DNA from: Craterostigma plantagineum
Taxonomy: Eukaryota > Streptophyta > Magnoliopsida > Lamiales > Linderniaceae
Assembly (NCBI GenBank): GCA_027422505.1
Contig: JAPQWV010000688.1
Location: 186,001-250,000, forward strand
Length of the DNA: 64,000 bases
Direction of reading: 5' to 3'
Position 1 is the first letter of the stretch. Each line of letters starts with the position of its first letter. The notes beneath the pieces are model-generated. The model saw only the letters and a list, made by a program, of their open reading frames with translations. It had not been told where the DNA came from and searched no databases. Positions 32,237-42,408 of the stretch are shown piece after piece. Made by a program: the position numbers and the translations under genes.

Positions 32237-33634
32237 TTAAGGGTAAACTTCGATGAGGGACCTCGAGCCAAACGCGCCAAGAACAACCTTATAATTCGCG
32301 AAACCTGCGTCTGAGAAAAGCTTTGCCCATTCCTTCTCTGTCCTTTCCTTTCCATTGACGCAAATCATTGCAGCTAAATCAAAATTGACTTGAGATTCAT
32401 AAATGTCTCCATCTTTACTATCGACTACCATGTCGACGATTAACATTCTCCCACCATTGTTGATGAGTAATGATTCTTTGCATTTCTTCAGTATTTTAAG
32501 GCATGCTTCGTCGTCCCAATCGTGTAACACCCACTGTTACAAAAAATAACTAAAATTGAGTTTCACTCAAACCAAGTTTTTTTTTTTTGTATAAATACAT
32601 TTGATATACGCATATACCTTTACGAGAAGAATATCGGCAGGTGGTATCATCTCAAACATGTTGCCTCCAACATATATCGGATTTCCATTACAATTATTAA
32701 ATTTCAAGCCATCCACAACATGAGGAAGATCAAGAACCGTGCATCTCACCCTTGGGAAAGAACCAGCGATTGCTTTCGCCATATTACCTGTTTTTACTGA
32801 TGGTTAAAATAAGCTCATTTACTTATAACAATTATTCACACATGCCATGCATGAACATTGAAAAGATTATGTGTACCTTATAGTCTATGTTCATGATGAT
32901 CGTCGCAAAAGAAAGATACTTTTGCGCAGGGTTTTTATATTAAATTAGTATATAGATAGAGTACCTGTACCGCCTCCTACGTCCACTAATGTGTCGATCC
33001 CTTCAAAATATTCTCCGAATTTTCGAACAAAAACCCCACTCACAAGAGCAGAATCACGAGCCGTAGCATCGTGAAACAACTGTGTAAGCCTCGAATCTTT
33101 AGAGAAGGCAGATTCCCAAATGCTTTCTCCATGCGCAGTTTCAAAAGGGGAGTGATCTCCAGTGAGCAATAACCATTCGCTCAAGTTCTGCCATGGCTTA
33201 GTTAGGACAGGGTCCAAGAGAAGCTCAACAAGCGAATAAACGCTCATGGGCTCGTCTTTTAAAAGGAGTCGAGAAGCTGTTGTAAGAGAATAATAGAAAA
33301 CTTCTTCTTCTTCTTCGTTGGAGGTTATTATGGTGAAGAACTTAGCATGTACTAAAACGCGCATCATGCGACTAAGGCACTGGGATTTTTTGGAGTCGAG
33401 CTTTAGGGTTTTGGATAGAAGTGATAGTGACATGGGCTTGCCGTGTTTGTGAATTATGTCTGGTATGCTTAGTTCTATCGCGGATTTCAGACACATGGAT
33501 TTTTCGAAGGCGAACATATGGTTCCATATGTGAGCCTGAGCTTGGAGGAGCTCCTCGTTTGAGCTGATTTCTTGTAGTAATTCTCCATCGTAAGATGATG
33601 AAGTCTTTCCCTTGATGATCTTCAGTAGTGACAT
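32237..33634 (-). CDS. Class II O-methyltransferase, copy 2 (tandem duplicate)
   Basis: Exons 33634..32965, 32787..32618 and 32533..32237, with the same intron positions and phases as copy 1, giving 378 residues. Motifs are the same: LVDVGGGTG, LDLPHVVDG, LLVKWVLHDWDDEACLKIL, RSLIEVYP. Differences from copy 1 are scattered substitutions (for example KIIKGK/KIINGK, FDLAAMICVNGK/FDLAVMAYINGK) and seven fewer codons in the Asn-rich loop near residue 250. The copies also share upstream and downstream flanks. TATATAAAG lies at 33692-33700. Both copies look functional. The substrate is unknown; the loop difference lies just before the motif ahead of the catalytic His. Confidence 0.93.
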
Positions 33635-34535
33635 GGATTTTATATATTCTTTTTTTCAGGTTTTGCTTCTAATTTCATATACATAGGTGGTTATATAAAG
33701 GCCTAGACGTGCGTATTTGGAGTTGATGAGGTGACTTGGCATATAGGTGGTTTCTTGTAAATTATGGTGAAAGATATAGTTATTGCTGTTTTCATGCTGC
33801 AAATATCCATATCAAAATCTTAATTATCATGTTACAATAAAAGGGCAATGGGCCATATGTGTATTTGCTTCAATTTGATATAATTTAATATATGTACCAC
33901 TTAACTGCACATAGGTGAAATAAAATTAATATAATAAAATAATAACAACTATGCAATCCACATAGTTGGTGTAATGATCAATACACGTGATAGATGCTCT
34001 ATTATGTCATTTTAATTTGAAACTACAATCTTCGGAAAGATTGATGAATAATCGTAGTAAATAAAGCTAGTTAACATATTAATGACAACATTAAAAGATC
34101 CTTCCTTACTATATAAAATGCATTTTGATTCGAGCGATGAATAATCCAAGTAAACCTTAGTTATTACTGAACTTGATAGTCACATATCATAAGGTCTACG
34201 GTGTATATATGTTACGGTACGACGAGATTCATATGTTAAGATTGAGAAGAACGTAATTAAGTGTGTATTTAATCGAAGAAATGGTGATAATTTTCTTGGA
34301 TCTAATACGAAACCCTAGAAATGGGTATATCGTTGTTGGGCCTAATTGTGGGTCGGGTCGGCAAAACCAATGGACTGATATGCTACCGAACTCTGGAAAT
34401 TATTACATCACAAACAGAAGTAAATACAGAGAAGGATTTTATAAAACTCACCCCCCTACAAAAAACACATGATTATGAAACTAAATCTTGATTCTCCATT
34501 ACATGCCAAAACTAACAACTATCTTTTCTCCTTTT
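33635..34535. other. Upstream flank of O-methyltransferase copy 2 and intergenic
   Basis: Homologous to 27663-28691 up to about 34066, then unique AT-rich sequence. Short open frames (34263-34472) have no recognisable features. Confidence 0.5.
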
Positions 34536-35051
34536 TCACTCAAAATCAAATATATTACTACTACGATTTTCCTTCCTAAAGAGCGCAAAGTATCCAAGAA
34601 CGGCACATATAGCAGCAACAACGTTCCCTTCTTTGATCAAAACCCTTATCACAGACCCACTAATCTCAGCCGTCAATTTCTTTCCCTCGACGACGACATC
34701 TTTCCTGGGCTTCCCACAAAAAGTCAGCAGCACTAGCACCGTGATCCACGTCACCACCGTCGCCGGCACCGCCACGGCTAGAGCAGCCACCGCCGACAGA
34801 ACGCCGAAGGCCAACCCTAACAACACGGATGCATACATAGCTCCCCAAGTGCTCGACGACGAGGAATTATTGTTCAGTTCGTACCATGTTAGGACAGCTT
34901 TGATTAGGTTCCACGAAAGAGATAGGAGGACTGCGTAGGCTGAGACGAAGAGGCAAGCCCACGTTCTTCTCTTGCTCGGCAGTTTGATGAGAAAATTACT
35001 GTTATTATTAACCTAGGGTGTTTTCTGCGATTCTCCTCCTTGGATTTCCAT
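34536..35051 (-). CDS. Small plant membrane protein of unknown function, with in-frame TAG
   Basis: From ATG 35051 the frame reads MEIQGGESQKTP, then TAG (35015..35013), then stays open through VNNNSNFLIKLPSKRRTWACL to the stop at 34536, 171 codons in all. Three or four hydrophobic segments are evident: LFVSAYAVLLSLSWNLIKAVL, MYASVLLGLAFGVLSAVAAL, VPATVVTWITVLVLLTF and VVAAICAVLGYFALF. I do not recognise a named family. The open frame before and after the TAG argues for one intact ancestral ORF, with the stop at codon 13 a mutation or error. No splice pair would remove it neatly. The next ATG (34838) would remove the first hydrophobic segment. Confidence 0.6.
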
Positions 35052-35289
35052 GAACAATCGGAGACGGGTCGGATCGGGTTTGGAGCTTGGACTTCGATTT
35101 ATTGTGTCAGTGATTGATTAGATTCTCTTGTGTTTCGTTTCTTTAATTTGCTTTTTTCTTTCTTGGAAGTGTTTGAGATGTTTCCTCTGAGGACAGATAA
35201 GGTAGACGCGCTACGCGGCGCGTGGCAGAGTGTAATTAAAGATTGCCTTCTGCTCTTCTCTTACATATGAAGCCATGGCCAATATACTA

Positions 35290-36009
35290 CTAATAAAAAC
35301 ACATCATCAAGCCAATCACTAAAATCGTCATCGCCAGTTGCAATTTCGAACAAGCGAAGGCACTCATCGCCCCTAAGCTCGGCTGATTATTACGACGATC
35401 ATCGCCGCCGCCGCCGCCCTCGACGGGGACGACGTCGCTGCAGTCCAAGCCTTCCTTATCGTCCTTGCACAGAGCTGCGAACAGGCCGGGCGGATACTTA
35501 CCGTACAGATTAACGTAGCTGAAGAACGTGTCGGCGCACGTTGTCGTAAGGTCGTTGATCTCGTCTTTCACCGGGCAAAGAAGCTGCTTTAACGGCGTGC
35601 AGCATAGCTCCGGCGTGTAGTTCGGCCCTTTGCATTTGCTCGTAATCACAGTGTAGTTCATGTTCTCCAAATCCAATGGGCAAGCTGCCGTTCGATCGAA
35701 TCGAAGAATTAGATAAAGATTTCTTTATGTAATATCAATTCGAAAAAATGGAACGAAAAAAAAGGGATTTACTCTTTTTCTGCTGCAGAAGGCTACGGTG
35801 GCCTACCGATGTAAATGAGCCATGGGCGTCATCATCTGTTGATCGATCACGAAAAATAAATTGTGATGTTTTTTTTTTCTTCTTTTATTAGAAAAGTTGG
35901 AAGAAATCTACGATGGGTAAAATGTGATATTACTTGAGATGAATGATGAGGACGAAAATCCAACGAGAAGGAAGAAAAGACACGTCTGTAATGATTTTCT
36001 TGATTCCAT
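35290..36009 (-). CDS. LORELEI-like GPI-anchored protein (LLG type)
   Basis: Exons 36009..35934, 35835..35773 and 35684..35290, all in phase, give 177 residues. Exon 1 encodes a signal peptide (LQTCLFFLLVGFSSSSFIS). Exon 2 ends SVGHRSLLQQKK. Exon 3 carries the Cys-rich core: CPLDLENMNYTVITSKCKGP, ELCCTPLKQLLCPVKDEIND, TTCADTFFSYVNLYGKYPPG, ALCKDDKEGLDC, then a hydrophobic C-terminal GPI signal. LLG proteins chaperone FERONIA-type receptor kinases to the plasma membrane and act as co-receptors for RALF peptides. The Gly/Asp linker before the GPI signal includes a (GCC)n-like codon run (VEGGGGGDD). Confidence 0.9.
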
Positions 36010-36430
36010 TGATTGTTTTCTTCGTCGTCTTCTTCCTTAGGGGAGATGTGAATGATCCCAAGTTTAGTCTCCAAATTGTTGGAACCTTTTTCATGTAATT
36101 GTTTTTCTTAGTAATGTCTTATTTTTCCATGATTGTAGGAGGAATTCGTTTAACTTCTGGTGAGAAAGGAATATGGAAATGAATGGCAATGCAAGAAGGG
36201 CTTTTGTCTTTTGATCTCATCCAAACATGCAATACAACTGTTTGAAATAAACCTCACCAAATACAATGAAAACGAACATACAATTCAACAACAAAAAAAA
36301 AGGATTCCTTCAGTATTGATCTCACCAATTAATCCGTTTTTTCAGCAATAACCTTGCTAGAAACAGAGGTTTTCAAGAACTGCCACTTGTTGTCAGCAAA
36401 ACTGTTCTTCTGTATAAGGCTAAGTGATTA
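36010..36430. other. Short intergenic gap
   Basis: 5' flank of the LLG gene and 3' flank of the DTW gene, which are transcribed in the same direction. Nothing else seen. Confidence 0.5.
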
Positions 36431-38284
36431 CTAGCAGATATCGGTGTTGTGCCTTTCTTTTCGAGAGATGGATCTTCCCATCCTTAGCCTTCGAGAGGTA
36501 AGCGATTCTAACAGAACCTCTAATCCCATGCCAATAGCTTCGGCTTGTTTGTCTAGCTCAAAGCAACTAAACTCTGCTATTTGATGGAGTTCGCAGAGTA
36601 AGCCCATCGCTGCAGCTGCTGTACACGTTCGATCCCACGATGGTTGAGGCCTAATACGATCAAAATCAAATCATATTTACTTTTAATTATGAGCAATTAT
36701 ATGTATGATACTAAACAAATTATACCTCAGTTTATGCATCAACGAAACGCCATTGTTCAATGATAGGCACGAAAGTCCCTTCCCACCCCATATTAATTCA
36801 GCTTGGTCCTGCATATACTCACATCACAGATTACTGTTCTTCTGTATGAGATATTTCCTATGTGTTTGAAAAGGTGGGATTTCGTCAAGAAAAGCTACCT
36901 GCAAACGCCTGAACATTGCACTTGAATTGCTCCAAGTACCATCGACCAGAATGAAGTGCATGGTTTGTTTTCCACTCTCCTACGCAGATATTACAAGATA
37001 TACATACACTTTCTACATGCTTTTGTGTCTCAAGACATAGCATTATGTGTAGATGTAAGATTGAATTATTACGGGGATTGATTGGCTTTCGTTGTTTGTG
37101 GAAAGTTTGCAACTAATACCATCCTTAATGGACTGTGTACCTTCTTCCCCGTTGCTTGGATAAAGGCACCATACATTGTCTCTGCCTGAAAATAATCTAA
37201 ATTATATCATGAAGGTGTAGTTATCAATCTTGACATCATCGGTAATTACCTGCTCGATTAAATTCATCCCACATAATCCTTTCATGCTCTGTAATTCCAA
37301 ATAGACACAATGTTGCAGCTTGAAGGCCAAAGATTTGCCACAGTAACTTACCTGTATTGTTCTGTCTTAAAAAATCCTGCAAATCGAACCCTTTTTCTGT
37401 CGAAATAATCGCAACGAAATAACAGATAGTTTCTGAATCAACACTTTAAGTACCTTTGGATGCATATACAGCCAGAAATGCACACGATTCCACAGGGGAA
37501 ACATCGTAAGTCTCGAACACATGCAATCTTCCATTGGAAGCCAGCACTGTAAGATAATTGGAAAAATAGAAGGACCATATGAGGAAAATCGAAGCATATA
37601 TCCAGTATCAAACATGGATGACAAAGATGTTATGTTCATGGGTACCTTTTGGCAAAGATAACCTCGACTTCCAAGTAGCCGACATGCTATCTGTCGAGCT
37701 GAAAAAAATGGATTTTTTCTTCATTACCTACTAAAGATGCATATTTAGCTCTATGCTTCTTGTCCTCTTGCACCTTGAATTCTCCCTGAAACTTGAAATC
37801 AAACTTTATCAAAAACCCCAGCTAAGAATCAAACAGCTACTGGTCAAATGAACAAGAGAAACACGAGGTAATACACACAGCAACATTCTTAACAATATCA
37901 AAGAAGTAAAGAAAAGTTGAGTTTTTCAGGTCCCCTTCATAGAGATCAACTCAAAGGTAATGTTCGATAAAAGATCAATAACTTCACCGATAACTTTCCG
38001 TGGTTGCCACCGAATTTCATCTGGGAATCAATCTGTTTCTCCAAAAGCTTCAATTCTTGAATGACTTGGACAACCATTGACGGCACGGGAGACATTGTGC
38101 CCCAACCTTGCCATTCTTGGACACTGATTGGCGATGCAATTTCTTCTTGAACTATTGATGATTGGGACTTTGAGATTGTGCCCATGCGACGGATTAGAGC
38201 TTTGCTTGGTGGTTTATGCTGGCGATGAAACAAGAGGGGGGCTTTAGGGCTCAACACGGTGGACTTTGGAGGGGAAAGGAACAT
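36431..38284 (-). CDS. DTW-domain protein, probable tRNA-uridine aminocarboxypropyltransferase
   Basis: Nine exons: 38284..37988, 37785..37728, 37698..37646, 37546..37454, 37376..37250, 37181..37141, 36979..36899, 36808..36726 and 36650..36431. All are GT-AG and in phase, giving 350 residues. The Cys cluster YLCQKCWLPMEDCMC is the zinc-like site of the family. HFILVDGTWSNSSAMFRRLQ holds the signature D-x-TW (here DGTW). KLRPQPSWDRTCTAAAA follows, as in other DTW proteins. The N-terminus (LSPKAPLLFHRQHKPPSKALIRR) looks like an organelle transit peptide. The family adds the 3-amino-3-carboxypropyl group from SAM to tRNA uridines (acp3U). Which tRNA position and which compartment is inference. 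Confidence 0.88.
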
Positions 38285-38543
38285 CCTTTTCTTTTTCGGT
38301 CTGTGCTTTTATTTATTTATTTGTTATTACTATTTTGGTATTCCAACAGTAATGTAATGTAAGGAACATAGGGTGACATTGCCGCTTAGAGAAGATATTG
38401 GATAACTTGGAAATTTTAATCGCATTTTTGGGATTCATTTTTGGCCCTTTATGTAGGTGGTGGTATTGAATTATCTTGGTGTTGTATACAATGGAAAATT
38501 AAGCAAAAAAAAAGAAAGTAACATGAAAACATACAAAACTTAG

Positions 38544-39990
38544 CTACGTTGATGTAAGAGAAAACAAGATCAAAGCATTATACAAGGAGTGTAAGAGTAT
38601 GGACGAGCCCAAATTCCCCGACCAACAATAAGAGCAGCCAAGAAATAACCCAACGACGAAAAGCTGCAGAAAATTCTCGCCGGAGAAATGAGACGCACTG
38701 AACGCAATCGAACTGACGATAACCGCCCGTCGCCAGGTCATCTCTGAGGCGAGGGACGTAAGAAGAAAGCCTCGATACACAATTTCTTCTAAGAGAGGCG
38801 TTACAATGCAGTATACGAGTGCGCAGGCTATTTCAGAGCTTGGCCCGCTCGATAGGATCTCCTTGAGAATGGGATCGTCGTTCATGTCCTATAGTGATGT
38901 TATGTATTATAACATTACGACTGTATCGAAGAAAAAGGATAAGTTTTTATTTTTCAGAAACTAATGGATGGATCACCTTGGGACCGAGAAATGTGTCAGC
39001 AACGTACGAGGTTGTGAAGATCAGCGAAAGAAGAAGCACGAGGCCCGCTGCTGATGAAAGAAACCAGCTTCTTTTATGGGAAGATTTGCCCGTGTTAAAG
39101 AAATCGAGAATATTGTAATGAGAAGAATTTCGCAGCAGCAGCAGCACAATGCCGAGCTCCAATGTCTGTATTGCGAGTATCAGAAAGGCCTGCGAAAGAA
39201 TTTCATTAGAGCCGAGGTTTGATTACTTAAAAGTTCATCCACTTATTGTCATCATCTATGAGTGAGAAAGGAAATGCCCTTTTTTTTTTCCTAACTTGAA
39301 TCTGAGGTTCAAGAATGGGCTGGTGCAAGATCTTTGAAGCTGCAGAAATTCCGCCGAAACTCAAAGGGACGTGGATGGTAAATATATAAAACCCCATCGA
39401 GCTCCACACGGTACCAATATCACGTCGAACATCTGTTTTGAGATTCGAGAAACCCTGGAAAATATTGCTGTTGCTGAGTAAGGAAACTGAAATAGCAGGT
39501 GATTAGAATATGTTTGTGGATGTTGCTTGAGTTTGCAAAAAGTCGAACTTTAGCTAAAATGAATCACTTTAAAAACAGCAATATCTTCAGTAAATCACTA
39601 TCTTGAATTTCCTCGAGCAAATGTCATTTCTTGGTGAAACATATCGCCGAACACCTTATGTGCTCTAGTGACCACACAGTAGCTCACTTCAAGAATAATT
39701 GAAAAAACAGAGACGTTGACTACCACAAAAGAATCAGAAATGAATGAAGCCCATACAATTCTGCACAGTTCTATGATGAAACTAATGAACACCTGGTGGG
39801 ATTCTGAAGTTCTTTCACGTTTGACGCAGCGACATTTGAAAGAAGACGATGATAACTCTCCGATTCTTTCACGCTTGATGCAGCGAAATTCGAAAGAAGA
39901 CGATGATAACTCTCTGTTGTATCTGAACCATTCGCGAAAATTTGCGCCTGTTGATGACATTATGAGAGGTTGATACAAAAGCGTCTTCAT
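38544..39990 (-). CDS. CPBP-family intramembrane metalloprotease (CAAX/Rce1-like), plastid-type
   Basis: Exons 39990..39793, 39454..39296, 39189..38977 and 38888..38544, phase 0 throughout, give 304 residues. The last exon has the glutamate motif LLEEIVYRGFL (EExxxR), then FSASHFSGENFLQL and ILLHSLYNA with the two His motifs; together these form the CPBP active site. Earlier exons give hydrophobic segments (FYIFTIHVPLSF, AFLILAIQTLELGIVLLLL, GLVLLLSLIFTTSYVADTFLG). The N-terminus is Ser/Arg-rich, consistent with a chloroplast transit peptide, and contains an 18-residue tandem repeat. Plant members include SCO4-type thylakoid proteins. The start could also be the ATG at 39960 or 40083. Confidence 0.85.
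39807..39914 (-). repeat. 54-bp in-frame tandem duplication in the CPBP transit peptide
   Basis: 39861-39914 encodes ELSSSSFEFRCIKRERIG and 39807-39860 encodes ELSSSSFKCRCVKRERTS. The two copies are adjacent and diverged at several bases, so the duplication is not new. Confidence 0.9.
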
Positions 39991-40133
39991 AGAATCAACG
40001 TTCAAATATACTTTGGAGCGAACATCTATATCATATTTTACTGCGAATTTATCCAATCTTATAGAAGCAATGACAAAATCCAACTCATAGAATACTTGGA
40101 AAAAATATGAGACAGAGAAAAAAATGTCAAAAA

Positions 40134-40206
40134 TGTTGCTGCCCAGGATCGAACTGGGGACCTTTAGTGTGTAAGACTAACGTGATAACCACTACACCAC
40201 AGCAAC
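40134..40206 (-). tRNA. tRNA-Val (anticodon UAC)
   Basis: 73 nt on the minus strand. Acceptor stem GTTGCTG/CAGCAAC is perfectly paired with discriminator A. D-arm GTGT..ATCAC, anticodon stem TTAGT/ACTAA with loop CTTACAC (UAC at 34-36), and T-arm CCCAG-TTCGATC-CTGGG are all present. B box GTTCGATCC present. No intron. A TTTTT pol III terminator follows within a few bases (minus strand). Confidence 0.97.
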
Positions 40207-40461
40207 AGACATTTACTTTTTTATTATATTTTATTCTCAACAAATTGTAGTGTCTTATCTCTCCAAAACCACCAACAGCAACAACGTTGACATTTGTTTC
40301 TTCATTCGTTTGATTTGACAACTTCAAGAACCCTAACTCTGTCATCCGACCGCTCGAGTTAGGGCTATTTCTCTCCGATTTCCTCGATTCTTATCGATTG
40401 CCAATCTGAATAAAATCCACATTTCTCCAATTTGATAACCTGAAACAAAAATTAAGTAAAT

Positions 40462-41736
40462 ATGGGTCGTTTGGCGCGCAGCTGCATGCAATCAATACTA
40501 AACTGGTGAATTCGGGTTTGGGAATGTTCGGTGTCGCGATGATCGTCTACGCTCTTTGGATGCTCAGAACATGGCTTCGCCACGACGAATCATCTATCGC
40601 CCCTATTCCCTGGTATGTAATTTTTCTGGTTATTCGACTTCGAGCGACCCTTGTCTTCATCTGCAACCATATTTTGTGAATTTTCTTTTCTTTTTTTTAA
40701 TTCTTTATCAAATTGGAGGTTTATATACACAATACTTGGCCTCGGGGCTGCTTTGTGCGTAATAACGTGTTCGGGCCATATAGCAGCCGAGACGGTTAAT
40801 GGATGTTGCCTTTACATTGTATCCTGATCATATATTGGTTTGGTATCATCATCGTTATGGTTGGAATTCTTGGCGTGTTTAATATCTATGGTGTCTGGTA
40901 ATCTTATGATCAAGATATTGGAATCCTTGTCGTTACCTCAACCATTCTTTTGTTCGATCATGGACCAATTCTATTCGATCGAATTTGTTTCTCTATTTAT
41001 CATTTTCTTGACGACCCAAGCATATGAATTCCATGCCCGTTGTTGGCCTTAATGGGAATTAGTACATGGTCTTTGTCTTTCTGATTTTTGTCTTAGAAGC
41101 AGCAGTCACTGCAGATGTATTCTTAAATCGCAACTGGGAGGAGGTAAGTTTCGAACTAGCATGATCCTCTTTCACAAATACCAGTATTTGGAGGTTAATA
41201 TATGTCACATGACATCGTAGGACTTCCCTGCTGACCCAAGTGGGAATTTTGCTAACCTAAAGCACTTCATAAAGGAGAACTTCGACATATGCAAATGGAT
41301 TGGATTGACAGTAGTTGCCTTACAGGTGCGATCATCCAACATTCATTCCTGATGTCCATGCAGTATAAGAATTTTAACGCCTGGTTATTCACATGCTAGT
41401 CTAAAATATGAAGATAGATGGGAACATACCTAAAGCAGAAGCTAATTGGAAACTCTAAACTCTGTCTATCGGAAAGATGAGCCATGTGTAAGACTTTGTG
41501 GTGGTGGTGATGGTTTCGTTTCGCAGGGATCAAGTATGTTATTAGCTATGATTCTCAAAGCTTTAGGACCGCACCCTGAGAGGTATTACGAGAGCGATGA
41601 CGAGTACCTGCCTGAACGAGTGCCATTGCTGAAGAGCTACAATCCTCCCCAAGCCTATGTTGTTAGTGATCAGCCATATGGAGAAAAACGCGATGCTTGG
41701 AATGCAAGAATTAATAGTAAGGTGCGGTTATCGTAG
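40462..41736 (+). CDS. Tetraspanin (TET18/19-like), frameshift in exon 1
   Basis: Exons 40462-40612, 40719-40818, 41064-41143, 41221-41325 and 41527-41736. Exon 1 starts [13 protein letters not shown], then must shift by one base (a missing A in CTAAACTGGTG near 40499) to continue [22 protein letters not shown]. Other parts are [89 protein letters not shown] and [23 protein letters not shown]. This is the plant TET18/19 layout, with four membrane segments and Cys in the large loop. Tetraspanins organise membrane microdomains. Without the missing base the product is 15 residues. Exon 3 length is uncertain by one base. Confidence 0.85.
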
Positions 41737-42340
41737 ATGGTCAGATTGATCTTTATCATCGCTTGCTTTTATCCAAGATCTGAATCTTTCCTCTTTATGT
41801 CCTTGCCAGGTTAGCAGATGATCACAAATTTGTGCTTTAGTCGTCAATAATTTGAAATGAACTAGTGATTATTGAATGTTCATTGTTCATGATTAGTGTG
41901 GATTTGTGATGTGCGAACAACTTGTAATGCAATGTCTTGCTTCTAGTATGTTATATGACTTTGTATAGGAGAATGTCATGGCCCAAGGAATCCCCGCATC
42001 ATTCTTGATAAATTAAATTGCTAAAATATTCTATTAATATCAAAACATTAATATATTTTTCTCGTCTCTTCTCACAATGAAACCTGGTCAAAATTAAACG
42101 TAGACGAGGATTCTATATGGATTCTTCTCATTTACATTCTTCGATGGTGTGCATGCACGTTCCTAAAATCATCCCCACAGTTCTCAAATCAGTGTATTAT
42201 CATAGTATGGAATAACGCAATAATAAAGATAAATTGGAGAATACGTTATTCCATGAAGATTTATTGTCTTAGGATAGTAACGTATGGAAAATATTCTCGA
42301 ATTATTTTTCTTTTTTTTCCACTCTTACTCAAAATACTAC
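41737..42340. other. Intergenic between tetraspanin and PRP6-like copy
   Basis: 3' UTR of the tetraspanin gene, then AT-rich sequence with no open frame worth calling. Confidence 0.5.
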
Positions 42341-42348
42341 TATAAAAG
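42341..42348 (+). promoter_or_regulatory. TATA box upstream of the PRP6-like copy
   Basis: TATAAAAG, 68 bp before the ATG at 42409; a good core-promoter distance. Confidence 0.6.
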
Positions 42349-42408
42349 GAGGCCGTGGTAAGTTAATGTTCCAAATAACGATCGACGAAGAACAGCGCGC
42401 GCGCAGCC

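Noticed and set aside
37141..37190. Alternative DTW exon starting at TTCAG|GCAGAG
   Set aside because: It breaks phase; the acceptor four bases later (GCAG|AGACAATG) restores ETMYGAFIQATGKK.
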